Source: Chryseobacterium bernardetii
Lineage (GTDB): Bacteria; Bacteroidota; Bacteroidia; Flavobacteriales; Weeksellaceae
DNA length: 64,000 nt
Direction of reading: 5' to 3'
Assembly: GCF_003815975.1 (NCBI RefSeq)
Contig: NZ_CP033932.1
Coordinates: 1,302,001-1,366,000, forward strand
Each line of letters starts with the position of its first letter. Positions within the stretch are counted from its first letter, which is position 1. Under the pieces are notes generated by a model. The model worked only from the letters and a program-made list of their open reading frames with translations, made no database searches and was not told the origin of the DNA. Position numbers and translations under genes: made by a program. Below, one piece after another: positions 44,009-54,117 of this stretch.

Positions 44009-45040
44009 TTAAAGAGTAGGTTTCCAGTCAACAACTGCTCTGATAAATGCCTCAGCATTTTCGACAGGAACATTAGGAAGGATTCCGTGTCCTAAATTGG
44101 CAATATATCTGTCTTTTCCGAAACGGTTAATCATTTCATTCACCATCTTTTTGATTGTTTCAGGAGTTGAGTGCAGCCTTGCAGGATCAAAATTCCCTTG
44201 CAGAGTCATCGTATGGTTAGTTAATGTCCTTGCGAATTCCGGCTTAATAGTCCAGTCAACACCAAGGGCAGAGGCTTTAGACATGGTCATGTCTTCCAAT
44301 GCAAACCAGCATCCTTTTCCGAATACGACCACATGGGTAAGAGGGCTTAATGCTTCAACGATCTGGTTGATATACTGCCATGAGAATTCCTGATAATCGC
44401 TAGGTGAAAGCATTCCACCCCAGGAATCAAAAATCTGTACTGCAGAAACCCCTTTTTCTACTTTTCTCTTAAGGTAAGCAATTGTAGTATCAGTAATCTT
44501 TTGAAGTAATAAATGAGCAGCTTCAGGCTGTTGGAAGCAGAAAGATTTAGCAATATCAAAAGCTTTACTTCCTTTTCCTTCCACACAGTAGCAAAGGATA
44601 GTCCACGGAGAACCGGCAAAACCGATCAGTGGGATTTCATTGTCTAATTTCTGTAGTGTTAATTCAATAGCATCAAAAACGTATCCTAAAGTATCATTCA
44701 CATCCGGAGTTTCAATATTCTGAACCTGTTCCATTGTTCTGATCGGGGTATCCAACCAAGGCCCAACAGATTCTTTCATCTTGAAATCAATCCCCATAGC
44801 CTGAGGAACTACCAAAATATCAGAAAACAGGATCGCTGCGTCTAAAGGAAATCTGCGGATAGGCTGTAGTGTAATTTCAGCAGCAAGTTCAGGGGTCTGG
44901 CATCTTGTAAAGAAATCATACTGGTCTCTTAAAGCAATGAATTCCGGCAGATATCTTCCAGCCTGCCTCATCATCCAGACAGGAGGTCTTTCAACGGTTT
45001 CTCCGCGAAGTGCTTTTAAATATAGGTCGTTTTTTATCAT
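44009..45040 (-). CDS. hemE: Uroporphyrinogen decarboxylase
   Basis: HemE decarboxylates the four acetate groups of uroporphyrinogen III to coproporphyrinogen III. The 343-residue protein starts with the family signature [17 protein letters not shown] and has [12 protein letters not shown] (catalytic Asp), [12 protein letters not shown] and [18 protein letters not shown]. It is the last gene of the hemA-hemC-hemD-hemE operon, 46 bp after hemD. Confidence 0.97.
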   Translation of the reverse strand: MIKNDLYLKALRGETVERPPVWMMRQAGRYLPEFIALRDQYDFFTRCQTPELAAEITLQPIRRFPLDAAILFSDILVVPQAMGIDFKMKESVGPWLDTPIRTMEQVQNIETPDVNDTLGYVFDAIELTLQKLDNEIPLIGFAGSPWTILCYCVEGKGSKAFDIAKSFCFQQPEAAHLLLQKITDTTIAYLKRKVEKGVSAVQIFDSWGGMLSPSDYQEFSWQYINQIVEALSPLTHVVVFGKGCWFALEDMTMSKASALGVDWTIKPEFARTLTNHTMTLQGNFDPARLHSTPETIKKMVNEMINRFGKDRYIANLGHGILPNVPVENAEAFIRAVVDWKPTL

Positions 45041-45086
45041 AATCTATTTAAACTAATATCACCGTGTAAATCCGGTAACAGATATT

Positions 45087-45770
45087 CTAAAATTGGTTCA
45101 CGATTTCCTGTCTTATCAGCTCGAAAACAGAGCTCAGCGTATTTTCTTCAGACGTAAAAATATTCTCGTGAGTATAATTTCTCAATTCCCCTGAGGTAGT
45201 TTCTCCAATCGAAAACAGCTTCATATCTTTCAGGGAATTTTGCTTTGCAAAACTACGAACTCCGCTTGGACTAAAAAATACTGCAGCATGATATTTTTCA
45301 GGAATTAAAGGATTGATTTCCTCGGTATTGTAGATCGTAATCTTTTTATATTTAATATTTTGAAGCGGAAGCTCCTTGTCTAGGACATTGATGGCAAGAT
45401 TGCCACAGAAGTGGAGAAACTTTTCATGTTGGCAGTTCCCTATTATAAATCGGGAAAGAGCATCAGCATTCCGTAATACTTTAAATGTCCCAAAACCATG
45501 TTTTCTTAGTGCTTTCTTCGTTTTTTCACCCACGCAGTAGATCTTGTTGTAGTTTTTAGCCGTGAAATTTTCATTAGGCTTAAATCTGTTTTTGAAAAAA
45601 GCAGCAACACCATTTACGCTGGTAAAGATCAGTGAATAGTTTTTCAGATCAAACGGACTGATCAGAATAGGTTTGGTCTTAATTACCTCAACGCAGTCCA
45701 CCGAAATATCCTCTCCTAATTCTTTGGATATTGTTGCCTGGTCTATATTTTTGGTAAATAAGATTTTCAT
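45087..45770 (-). CDS. hemD: Uroporphyrinogen-III synthase
   Basis: HemD closes and inverts ring D of hydroxymethylbilane to give uroporphyrinogen III. The 227-residue protein is poorly conserved, as usual for HemD. It has the expected two-domain alternation with IFTSVNGVAAFF, YCVGEKTKKALRKHGFG and FFSPSGVRSF segments. Its place between hemC and hemE makes the call firm. Confidence 0.9.
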   Translation of the reverse strand: MKILFTKNIDQATISKELGEDISVDCVEVIKTKPILISPFDLKNYSLIFTSVNGVAAFFKNRFKPNENFTAKNYNKIYCVGEKTKKALRKHGFGTFKVLRNADALSRFIIGNCQHEKFLHFCGNLAINVLDKELPLQNIKYKKITIYNTEEINPLIPEKYHAAVFFSPSGVRSFAKQNSLKDMKLFSIGETTSGELRNYTHENIFTSEENTLSSVFELIRQEIVNQF

Positions 45771-45827
45771 GTCTGTAGGATTAGAATATGAAAAGATGTT
45801 ACAAAAGAATTTGAAATCTAAATAATC

Positions 45828-46736
45828 TTAGATCTGGCTTTTGATTTCTGCCATTAATTCTTTCCCGCCATTTTCAAGCACTACTTTTGCAAATTTCTCT
45901 CCAAAATTTTCTGTAGCGTTGTATTCGAAGTTCTCATCAAGAGCAATGCAGTTTTTACCATCCAGCGAGCACAATGCTGCTGTAAAGCGGATCTGATCCT
46001 CAATGATTTCTGCAAAAGCTCCGATAGGCGCTGTACATCCTCCCTCTAAAGTGCTCAGGAAGTTTCTTTCGATTTCTACACAGATCTGAGTAGGTTGGTG
46101 GTTGATCTGCTTCAGGATTTCATTGATCTCCGGCTTGTCAGAATGTCCTGCAACGGCAATAACACCCTGGGATGGGGCAGAAATCATTACCGGAAGCATT
46201 TCATAATCAATTTCCATTTTCATCCTTTTAATGCCGGCCAACGATAGGATAGTGGCATCAAAGTCTCCATCTTCAAGTTTTTGAAGACGGGTCTGTATAT
46301 TTCCACGGATATCTGAAAATTCAGTGTTCGGGAAGTGTCTTAACCAGAAAGCTCTTCTTCTCAGGCTGCTTGTGGCAAGCTTCAGTTCATGAAGTTCTTT
46401 GTTTTTTGCAGATTCTTTTCTGATCAGAATATCCTGAGGATAATCTCTTTCCAGGTAAGCTACCATCTCAATATTCTGAGGCAACAGAGTAGGGACATCT
46501 TTTAAAGAGTGAACAGCAATATCAATCTCATCATTCAATAAGGCTACATCAAGGTCTCTTGTGAAAACCCCGGTAATTCCCAGTGAATATAAGGGCTGAT
46601 TAAGGTTCTTATCGCCAGAAGAAACGATAGGAACAATTTCCGTTAAATAATTGTTGTTCTGAAGGTGCCTCGCAACCTCTCTAGCCTGCCAAAGTGCAAG
46701 TGCGGAATTTCTTGTTCCGATTCTAATGCTTTTCAT
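45828..46736 (-). CDS. hemC: Hydroxymethylbilane synthase (porphobilinogen deaminase)
   Basis: HemC joins four porphobilinogens on a dipyrromethane cofactor. From the ATG at 46736 it has 302 residues beginning MKSIRIGTRNSALALWQA, the canonical start. The upstream frame from 46760 is rejected because this start gives the usual N-terminus and a 14-bp overlap with hemA. The cofactor cysteine is in LEGGCTAPIGAFAE, and HSLKDVPTLLPQ carries the catalytic-site Asp region. Confidence 0.97.
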   Translation of the reverse strand: MKSIRIGTRNSALALWQAREVARHLQNNNYLTEIVPIVSSGDKNLNQPLYSLGITGVFTRDLDVALLNDEIDIAVHSLKDVPTLLPQNIEMVAYLERDYPQDILIRKESAKNKELHELKLATSSLRRRAFWLRHFPNTEFSDIRGNIQTRLQKLEDGDFDATILSLAGIKRMKMEIDYEMLPVMISAPSQGVIAVAGHSDKPEINEILKQINHQPTQICVEIERNFLSTLEGGCTAPIGAFAEIIEDQIRFTAALCSLDGKNCIALDENFEYNATENFGEKFAKVVLENGGKELMAEIKSQI

Positions 46737-47997
46737 TGAATTCGTTGTTTGGTTGTTCAACTAATATTTCGTGCATTAATTTACTAATTTCTTCGGCTTT
46801 TAAAGGATTATCGATGATATATTTTGCAAAACGGTTGGTAATTTTCTGGATCATTTTATCAGAAAGTTCCATGTCCGTAATGTCTATATATTTATTTTTC
46901 TTGTAAAAATTATGCATTTCATTGCGTTCCATGTTCTTTAAGACTGCTTTGAAATGATGAATGTTGGGTGCCAGTTTTCTCTTTTTCTCCCATTCAATGA
47001 AGTCTTTCATCAGTTCTTTAATGATCTTCTCTGCTTTAGGAATTTCTTTTTCCCTTTGCTGGATTGTTTCCTGAATCTGTTTTGAAAGCTCATCAACATC
47101 AATTAAGGTTACATTCTTATTTTCTGTAACATTCTTTTCAACATTGTGAGGAATAGAAAGGTCTATCACCAGTGTTTCCTTTCCGTTCGGGAAATGCGAT
47201 TGGTTGATGATGGGGTGTTTGGCCCCGGTAGCTACAATAAGAATATCCGTGTTTTTTAATTCCTTGTCAACATCAGCATAATCAACGTGAGGAATATTAT
47301 ATTTCTGGGAAATTTTCTCAGCTTTCTCCTGAGTTCTGTTGGCGATTTTAATTTTTGGCTGATAAACATGCTTTACCAGGTTTTCAACCGTATTTTGTCC
47401 AATCTCACCTACACCAAGAAGAAGAATATTCTTTTCAGTAATTCTTTTCTGGCTGTTTAGGATATAATGAACGGCTGCATAGGAAACAGAAGCTGCCCCG
47501 TTGGAAATTCCCGTTTCGTTCTTGATCCTTTTTGAAATCTGAATGGCTGCATTAATGGCTCTTTCCAGATATGGATTAGAATTCTGTCTTTCCTTTTTAA
47601 AGCGGTTATATGCTTTTTTGATCTGACCGATAATCTCAAAGTCTCCGATAATCTGACTTTCTAAGCCGGCAGCCACTCTGAAAAGGTGTATTAAAGCCTC
47701 TTCTTTAGTCAGGATATTAGCAAACTGAAGAAAATCCGTAAGATTTACTCCGATGGTTTTGCAATATTCTTCTGCCACTAAAAGATAATTGGAAGATGTG
47801 GTATAGATCTCGGTCCTGTTACATGTGGAAACCACAAAAGCATCCCCAAGATCTTCCTGATGGACGCGGGAAACAAAGTTTTTGATGTTTTCATCAAAGA
47901 ATGCAAACTTTCCTCTCGTTTCTACATCGGCCTTTTCGTAGCTTATAGAAAGCACGGCAAAATTCGATGTTTGATGGATGTTGGAATACTGTAACAT
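46723..47997 (-). CDS. hemA: Glutamyl-tRNA reductase
   Basis: HemA reduces glutamyl-tRNA to glutamate-1-semialdehyde, the committed step of the C5 haem pathway. The ATG at 47997 gives 424 residues; the longer frame to 48009 would run over the -7 box at 48007-48014. The catalytic cysteine is in VVSTCNRTEIYTTS, the NADPH domain has LLGVGEIGQNTVENL, and the C-terminal dimerisation helix is present. It heads the hem operon (hemA-hemC-hemD-hemE); hemB and hemL are not in the window. Confidence 0.96.
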   Translation of the reverse strand: MLQYSNIHQTSNFAVLSISYEKADVETRGKFAFFDENIKNFVSRVHQEDLGDAFVVSTCNRTEIYTTSSNYLLVAEEYCKTIGVNLTDFLQFANILTKEEALIHLFRVAAGLESQIIGDFEIIGQIKKAYNRFKKERQNSNPYLERAINAAIQISKRIKNETGISNGAASVSYAAVHYILNSQKRITEKNILLLGVGEIGQNTVENLVKHVYQPKIKIANRTQEKAEKISQKYNIPHVDYADVDKELKNTDILIVATGAKHPIINQSHFPNGKETLVIDLSIPHNVEKNVTENKNVTLIDVDELSKQIQETIQQREKEIPKAEKIIKELMKDFIEWEKKRKLAPNIHHFKAVLKNMERNEMHNFYKKNKYIDITDMELSDKMIQKITNRFAKYIIDNPLKAEEISKLMHEILVEQPNNEFNEKH

Positions 47998-48006
47998 AAG
48001 CAGTGG

Positions 48007-48014
48007 CAAATTTA
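48007..48014 (-). promoter_or_regulatory. -7 box of the hem operon; decides the hemA start
   Basis: The minus strand reads TAAATTTG about 10 bp upstream of the ATG at 47997. An upstream ATG at 48009 overlaps this box and is therefore unlikely to be used. Confidence 0.5.
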
Positions 48015-48327
48015 CGTTTTTTTTAATTAATCATTCTCTGATAGTGTATATGATAATTATCGTAAAAAACTATGATTATTAACTCAATTATGTAGAGAAG
48101 TAAAAAGTCCAAAAGCTTCTGCTGCAAAGGGAATTTTGGAAATTCCTCTATTGAACCATTGTTTTTTTACTTTTCTTTGTGTTTTTTCAACCAAATTACC
48201 CGGTTAATTTTAGTTGAAATCAAACTCTGTAATTATCTAAACAGAAAGTTAATAAAGAATTATAAATTTTAATAAAATTTTAACCAAATTAAGTTGTGAT
48301 GAAATTTCTTTACTAGTGTTAAATTTA

Positions 48328-48335
48328 TATCTTTG
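48328..48335 (+). promoter_or_regulatory. -7 box of the mreBCD-PBP2-rodA operon
   Basis: TATCTTTG matches TAnnTTTG and lies 24 bp before mreB. The nearest upstream TTG is too far away (31 bp) to count as a standard -33 element. Confidence 0.45.
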
Positions 48336-48359
48336 TAAACTTAAAATCAGAAGAAAAAT

Positions 48360-49385
48360 ATGAGTTTATTTGATATGTTTACGCAAGAAATTGCGATAGA
48401 CCTGGGAACGGCCAATACCCTTATCATCCATAATAATAAAATTGTTATAGATCAACCGTCCATTGTTGCCATTGAACGTTCTTCGGGTAAGCCGATCGCT
48501 GTGGGTGAACAGGCTAAGCATATGCAAGGTAAAACTCACGAAGATATTAAGACTATCCGTCCACTGAAAGATGGAGTTATCGCAGATTTCCATGCTTCCG
48601 AGCACATGATTAAGGAATTTATTAAAAAAATTCCCGGTATTAAAGGTAAATTCATACAGCCTGCATTAAGAATTGTAATCTGTATTCCTTCTGGTATTAC
48701 TGAAGTTGAAAAAAGAGCGGTAAGAGACTCTGCTCAGAAAGTAAACGCAAAAGAAGTAAGATTGATCTATGAACCAATGGCTGCTGCTATAGGAGTTGGG
48801 ATTGATGTACAGAAGCCTGAAGGAAATATGATCATCGATATAGGTGGAGGTACTACAGAAATTGCTGTTGTAGCTTTAGGAGGTATTGTATGTGATAAAT
48901 CTGTGAAAATTGCTGGAGACGTATTTACTAACGATATTGCTTATTATTTAAGAACTCACCATAACCTGTATATTGGAGAGAGAACTGCTGAAAGAATTAA
49001 AATTGAAGTAGGTTCTGCAGTAGAAGATCTTGATGTTGATATTGAGGATATCCCGGTACAGGGTAGAGACCTTATCACAGGTAAGCCTAAAGAAATTATG
49101 GTTGGTTATAAGGAAATTGCACGTGCATTAGATAAGTCTATCATCAGAATTGAGGATGCGGTAATGGAAACGCTTTCCCTTACTCCGCCGGAATTGGCTG
49201 CTGATATTTATAAAACAGGTATTTATCTTGCCGGAGGAGGAGCTTTGTTAAGAGGTCTTGCGGACAGAATCCATAAAAAGACAGGTCTTCCTGTGTTTGT
49301 AGCAGAAGATCCGCTAAGAGCTGTAGTTCGTGGAACTGGTATTGCCCTTAAGAATATGGATAAATTCAATTTCTTAATTAAATAA
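48360..49385 (+). CDS. mreB: Rod shape-determining protein MreB
   Basis: MreB is the bacterial actin that guides the elongasome along the inner membrane. The 341-residue protein has the phosphate-1 loop IAIDLGTANTLI, the MIIDIGGGTTEIAVVALGG phosphate-2 loop and the IYLAGGGALLRGLADRI adenosine region. It is the first gene of a five-gene elongasome operon. Assignment is secure. Confidence 0.98.
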   Translation: MSLFDMFTQEIAIDLGTANTLIIHNNKIVIDQPSIVAIERSSGKPIAVGEQAKHMQGKTHEDIKTIRPLKDGVIADFHASEHMIKEFIKKIPGIKGKFIQPALRIVICIPSGITEVEKRAVRDSAQKVNAKEVRLIYEPMAAAIGVGIDVQKPEGNMIIDIGGGTTEIAVVALGGIVCDKSVKIAGDVFTNDIAYYLRTHHNLYIGERTAERIKIEVGSAVEDLDVDIEDIPVQGRDLITGKPKEIMVGYKEIARALDKSIIRIEDAVMETLSLTPPELAADIYKTGIYLAGGGALLRGLADRIHKKTGLPVFVAEDPLRAVVRGTGIALKNMDKFNFLIK

Positions 49386-49413
49386 TTTTAACTTTTTACG
49401 ACTGTATATCTGA

Positions 49414-50268
49414 ATGGGATTTTTGCTGAGATTATTTTCGAAGAACACACTCTTTGTCTTCTTTATATTCCTGCAAATTATTGCTCTGGTTCTGATATTC
49501 TCCAGAAATGCCATGCAGAGATCCTGGATTGCAGGCCAGACGGCTGCATTGAACTCATGGGTTTCCGGATATATTGATGAAGGGGTTTCTTATCTGAAGT
49601 TAAAACAGATCAATGAAGATCTTGTGGTTCAGAATAAAGCTCTTATGGCAGAACTTTATGGAAAAGACGGAGCGAAAAATCCGGTTTTCAAAAGAGTGCA
49701 TGATACCATCGGAGGCGGTCAGATCTATACTTTTGTTGACGGTGAAATTGTTTTCAACAGTATCAACAGAAGAAATAACTACTTTACAATCAACCGTGGC
49801 CGCAGAGACGGAGTATTCCCTCAGATGGGGGTGATGGCGCCAAGAGGTATTGCGGGGATTGTTATCAATTCTACAGACAGTTATGCATTGGTTCAGTCGG
49901 TATTGAGTGTCAATAAGATCAGAATTAATGCGTCACTGAAAAATTCCGGATATTTTGGAACGTTAACATGGAACGGAGATAACTCCAGGGTGATGCACCT
50001 TGCAGATATTCCGAAGTATGTTGCTTTAAAAGTAGGAGATACCGTTGTAACAGACGGGAAATCTGCTATTTTCCCGAAAGGGGTAATGATTGGCACTATT
50101 GCCGGATATTCAGTAGATAATAAAACCGGTTTTTGGGATATTTCCGTGGAACTGAGTGAAAAAATGGGTGCATTGAGTAAAGTGTATGTCGTGAAAAACC
50201 TGAAAAAAGCTGAAGTACAGAAAATTCAGGACACGATGCAGGCTGTAATAAAAAAGGAAAATGATTAG
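49414..50268 (+). CDS. mreC: Rod shape-determining protein MreC
   Basis: MreC is a bitopic membrane protein whose periplasmic domain activates PBP2. The 284 residues comprise one N-terminal membrane helix (about residues 13-30), a coiled-coil-like segment (LKLKQINEDLVVQNKALMAEL), and a beta-rich domain with NNYFTINRGRRDGVFPQMGV and GDTVVTDGKSAIFPKGV, the family marks. It overlaps mreD by 8 bp. Confidence 0.96.
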   Translation: MGFLLRLFSKNTLFVFFIFLQIIALVLIFSRNAMQRSWIAGQTAALNSWVSGYIDEGVSYLKLKQINEDLVVQNKALMAELYGKDGAKNPVFKRVHDTIGGGQIYTFVDGEIVFNSINRRNNYFTINRGRRDGVFPQMGVMAPRGIAGIVINSTDSYALVQSVLSVNKIRINASLKNSGYFGTLTWNGDNSRVMHLADIPKYVALKVGDTVVTDGKSAIFPKGVMIGTIAGYSVDNKTGFWDISVELSEKMGALSKVYVVKNLKKAEVQKIQDTMQAVIKKEND

Positions 50269-50767
50269 CAGGACTTTATTTACCGATATATTGATCATGA
50301 TCTTTCTTGTTGCATTACAGATTTTTGTATTGAACAGGATTACTATTTTCGGGAAATATACTCCGGTATTATATCCTGTATTTGTTATGTTCTATCCTTT
50401 TTTTAGAAATAAATTTCAATTCCTGGCATTAAGCTTTTTAATAGGGTTATCTATTGATGGTTTCCTTTATTCATGGGGAATTAATGCCTTTGCAACAACG
50501 CTGATAGCTTATTTCAGAACGTTGATATTCAGAACGTCTACGGATACATCCACAGACTTTTTCTCTTTTCAGTCCCTGCAATGGGCGCAGTTTTTGCTGT
50601 TTTTATTTTCAAGTATTTTCCTGCATCAGCTTTTAGTACAATATATTGAGTTCTTTAAGTTTAGCAGGTTTTTTGAAATATTATTTAATGTTTTGGTGAC
50701 TAGTGTAATTTCATTTATATTTATCGTTATCTACGCATTAATATTTAAAATCAAACAAAAAGTTTGA
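50261..50767 (+). CDS. mreD: Rod shape-determining protein MreD
   Basis: A 168-residue protein with about five membrane helices, matching MreD in length, topology and position. Motif conservation in this family is weak; the GLSIDGFLYSWGINAFATTL stretch is the most typical. It overlaps both neighbours (8 bp with mreC, 4 bp with the PBP2 gene), which supports tight coupling in the elongasome operon. Confidence 0.9.
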   Translation: MISRTLFTDILIMIFLVALQIFVLNRITIFGKYTPVLYPVFVMFYPFFRNKFQFLALSFLIGLSIDGFLYSWGINAFATTLIAYFRTLIFRTSTDTSTDFFSFQSLQWAQFLLFLFSSIFLHQLLVQYIEFFKFSRFFEILFNVLVTSVISFIFIVIYALIFKIKQKV

Positions 50768-52809
50768 ACACACGTTATTTAAAAATCTTTTCTGTTCTTG
50801 TTGTTATCGCCCTTATTTTTGTGGCGAGACTCGCGTATTTGCAGTTGTTTACAGACCGCTATGCACTGAACGCGGCCAACACTTCCATTAAAATTGAATA
50901 TGTAATTCCCCAGCGTGGAGTTATCTTTGACCGAAATGGGAAGATCATGGTAGGAAACCAGCCTGCTTACGAAATTTCCTTTACCCAGGCTTTAATGAAA
51001 CCTGATTTTGATACCTTAGGCTTTTGCAGTCTGATGAAGATTTCTAAAGCGGATTTCATCAACAAGATCAATGTTATAAAAAAAGAAAAGTATTATTCTA
51101 AGCTGACTCCTATGACTTTTTTAAAGGATCTTAGCAGAGAAGATATTGCAAGAGTGCAGGAGATTATCTTTAAATATCCAGCCTTTAATATTGTACAGAG
51201 ACCTCAGCGTCAGTATGAAGTATCTACTTCCGGAAACCTTTTAGGATATACCAGTGAAGTCAATGAAAGAGAGATTAAAAAAGACTCCCTTTACTATTTA
51301 CCAGGAGACTTTATCGGGAAAACAGGAGTAGAAAAGTCTTATGAAAAAGAACTTCGTGGGATAAAAGGGATGAAGTACATCCAGAAAGATATCAGACTCC
51401 GGAATATCGGGTCTTATAAAAACGGAGCTTTAGATAAAGATGTAGTTACGGGTAAAGATATCACTCTGACTATTGATTATGATCTTCAGAGAACCGCTGA
51501 AGAAATGCTTGTCAACAAGCATGGTGCAATAGTAGCCATAGATCCTAATAATGGAGAAGTGCTGGTGGCTGCAACCGGACCGGATATTGATCCGAACCTT
51601 TTCACCGGACCTAATAAATCTAAAAACTTATATGCCCTGTCAAAAGATACGCTTTATGAAAATAAACCCACTTTTGACCGTTCTTTACAGGCAGGATATC
51701 CGCCGGGTTCCACTTTTAAACTGCTAACGGCTCTGGCTGCCATGCAGATGGGAGTAATGGATGAAAAGACTATTTTCCCTTGTGGAGGTGGATTTTTTTA
51801 TAAAGGAAAAAGAATTAAAGGACATGGTGGAGCTGATCCGCTTATTCCTTCCATTCAGGTTTCCAGTAACTGTTTCTTTACGTATGCATTTATTGCCATT
51901 ATCAAAAAATATCCTGGAAATCCTTCAAAAGGTGTTGATGAATGGAAAAAGATCATGAGCAGCTTTGGTGTTGGAGAATTTTTAAATAATGACTTTGCTG
52001 TAGGGGCAAAGGGAAGAATCCCTTCCGGAGACTTTTATGAGAGAAGGTTTAAAGCCATCATGAAAGCCAGCGGATCCCAGAGAACAGATTTTAAGAATTG
52101 GGATGAAATGTCAACCGGTGCCATTTATAATGGAATGGGGCAGGGAGATGTTCTGGTAACACCTATTCAGCTGGCTAATTATGTGGCTGCTATTGCCAAC
52201 AGAGGATGGTATTATACACCTCATATTGTAAAAGCCATTGATGGGAAACCAAACCCAGACCCAAGATTTAAGGTTAAACATAAAACTCTGGTAGATCCAA
52301 AGCATTTTGAACCTGTTCTGAAAGGTATGGAAGCTGTAGTGTTAAGAGGAACTGCAAGAGGATTGAAGTCAAATGATTTTACACAGCTGGCGAAAACAGG
52401 TACAGCGCAGGTTCCGCAAGGAAAGGATAACTCTATCTTTGTTCTTATTGCTCCTGCTGAAAAACCAAAAATTGTTGTGGTGGCAGTAATGGAACATGCA
52501 GGATTTGGAGCTACCTGGGCAGGCCCGGCGTGTACCGTGATTGCTGAAAAATATATTACCGGAGATCTGAAAAGGGAAAATCTGTACAAAAAAATGATTA
52601 CCTCGAGTTTCATGCCGGAATACAAAAGGCAATGGATTGCTGATTTAAAACGTAAAGGGCTTTATAAAGATCCTAAACCTGATTCAATTAAACAGAAAAG
52701 AATAAAGGATAGTCTGGACCTTATTAAACAACAGAAAGCCAAGCTTCAAAAAAAATTAGAAGAGGACGCTAAAAAAAATAACACTGCTAAAAAAACTACA
52801 AAGCAATGA
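50764..52809 (+). CDS. mrdA: Penicillin-binding protein 2 (elongation transpeptidase)
   Basis: PBP2 cross-links peptidoglycan during lateral wall growth with RodA as its glycosyltransferase. The start is a TTG codon overlapping the mreD stop (TTGA); no ATG occurs early enough to include the membrane anchor at residues 8-26. The 681 residues have the PBP dimerisation domain, then the transpeptidase with GYPPGSTFKLL (active serine), SSNCFF (SxN) and AKTGTAQVPQG. A lysine-rich disordered tail ends the protein. It overlaps rodA by 4 bp. Confidence 0.96.
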   Translation: MNTRYLKIFSVLVVIALIFVARLAYLQLFTDRYALNAANTSIKIEYVIPQRGVIFDRNGKIMVGNQPAYEISFTQALMKPDFDTLGFCSLMKISKADFINKINVIKKEKYYSKLTPMTFLKDLSREDIARVQEIIFKYPAFNIVQRPQRQYEVSTSGNLLGYTSEVNEREIKKDSLYYLPGDFIGKTGVEKSYEKELRGIKGMKYIQKDIRLRNIGSYKNGALDKDVVTGKDITLTIDYDLQRTAEEMLVNKHGAIVAIDPNNGEVLVAATGPDIDPNLFTGPNKSKNLYALSKDTLYENKPTFDRSLQAGYPPGSTFKLLTALAAMQMGVMDEKTIFPCGGGFFYKGKRIKGHGGADPLIPSIQVSSNCFFTYAFIAIIKKYPGNPSKGVDEWKKIMSSFGVGEFLNNDFAVGAKGRIPSGDFYERRFKAIMKASGSQRTDFKNWDEMSTGAIYNGMGQGDVLVTPIQLANYVAAIANRGWYYTPHIVKAIDGKPNPDPRFKVKHKTLVDPKHFEPVLKGMEAVVLRGTARGLKSNDFTQLAKTGTAQVPQGKDNSIFVLIAPAEKPKIVVVAVMEHAGFGATWAGPACTVIAEKYITGDLKRENLYKKMITSSFMPEYKRQWIADLKRKGLYKDPKPDSIKQKRIKDSLDLIKQQKAKLQKKLEEDAKKNNTAKKTTKQ

Positions 52810-54035
52810 AATGGACAGAAGGAATAGATAAACTGGGCCTTGGGCTGTATTTCCTGCTTTGCATTTTTGCTATTGCGAATATTTACAGTGTTGACCAGAA
52901 ACTGGGAGAGAAGCAATTAATGTTTTTCTGTATATCTGTATTTGTAGGGCTTATCATATTTGTTGGAAGAAGCAAGTTTTTCGAAAATATGGCAGCTATT
53001 ATTTATATAGGCGGAGTACTTCTGCTTATTGGTCTTTTCCCTTTCGGAAAGGAGATTTTAGGGCAAAAGAACTGGTATAAGTTCGGAAGCTTTACCATGC
53101 AGCCTGTTGAATTTGCTAAAATTGGTACCGCTTTAATGCTGGCAAACTATGTTTCCGGGCCTGATTTTAATCTTAAGAACAGGAAATCATTATTTACAGC
53201 TTTAGGAATTATCGGTATTCCGGCAGCAGTAGTCTTGGCTATTCCGGATGTGGGATCTATGCTTGTGTTTATTGCCTTCTTTATTGCTTTGTACAGGGAA
53301 GGATTAAGTGGGTTATTATTTGGGATAGGTTTTATTTTCGCTGCTGTTTTTTTAGTAGCCTTAGCAATACCTCCCGTTTATGTAGCTGCAGCTATTATAA
53401 TCATTGCTGGTGTTCTGATCGCAATGAATTACCATAGAATGTCCTGGGATGTGATTTCTATTTCTGGAATTTCAGGATCTATTCTTTTATTATGCGGACT
53501 GGCGTTCGGGTCTCCCTATATTTTAGAAAAACTGCCTAAGCACCAGAGAGAAAGAATTGAGGTTCTTTATAAAGGTGAAAAGGCGTTTAGAGATACTTCG
53601 GGGTATAACTTATTGTATTCCAAAACAGCCATCGGATCCGGAGGGCTTTTAGGAAAAGGATATCGGGAAGGATCTGTTACCCAGGGGAAATTCGTTCCGG
53701 AGCAGGAAACTGATTATATTTTCTGTACCGTAGGAGAAGAATGGGGATTTGTAGGAAGCGCTATTCTGATTTTATGTTATATGGTGTATATCGGACGGAT
53801 CTATTACCTTGCAGAGCAACAGAAATCCACTTTTAACCGCGTATTTGGATATTGCTTTGCTTCCATCCTTCTGATGCACTTTTCCATCAATTTAGGAATG
53901 GTTATGGGGCTTTTCCCAACTGTTGGGATTCCGCTTCCTTATTTCAGTTATGGAGGAAGTTCTTTGCTGGCCTTTTCTATGATGACTTTTATTTTCTTTA
54001 AGCTTAATTATTCGGATAAGAACAGCTTAGTATAG
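52806..54035 (+). CDS. rodA: Rod shape-determining peptidoglycan glycosyltransferase RodA
   Basis: RodA is a SEDS-family polymerase that extends glycan strands from lipid II. The 409-residue protein has about ten membrane segments. The catalytic aspartate lies in FVPEQETDYIFCTVGEEWGF, and the C-terminal GIPLPYFSYGGSSLLAF is the family signature. It starts at an ATGA overlap with the PBP2 gene, its functional partner. Confidence 0.97.
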   Translation: MKWTEGIDKLGLGLYFLLCIFAIANIYSVDQKLGEKQLMFFCISVFVGLIIFVGRSKFFENMAAIIYIGGVLLLIGLFPFGKEILGQKNWYKFGSFTMQPVEFAKIGTALMLANYVSGPDFNLKNRKSLFTALGIIGIPAAVVLAIPDVGSMLVFIAFFIALYREGLSGLLFGIGFIFAAVFLVALAIPPVYVAAAIIIIAGVLIAMNYHRMSWDVISISGISGSILLLCGLAFGSPYILEKLPKHQRERIEVLYKGEKAFRDTSGYNLLYSKTAIGSGGLLGKGYREGSVTQGKFVPEQETDYIFCTVGEEWGFVGSAILILCYMVYIGRIYYLAEQQKSTFNRVFGYCFASILLMHFSINLGMVMGLFPTVGIPLPYFSYGGSSLLAFSMMTFIFFKLNYSDKNSLV

Positions 54036-54117
54036 CTATTTCCAAAACAACTTAACTTATTTTTAGATCTGCAGAATCTGTGGACGCTATTGGTATACTT
54101 ATAAATCACTACTTTTT

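Larger units (their letters stand above)
47998..48359. other. Divergent intergenic region hemA / mreB
   Basis: About 360 bp with the hem -7 box at one end and the mreB -7 box at the other. The middle is very AT-rich. I see no ORF and no strong hairpin. Confidence 0.5.
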
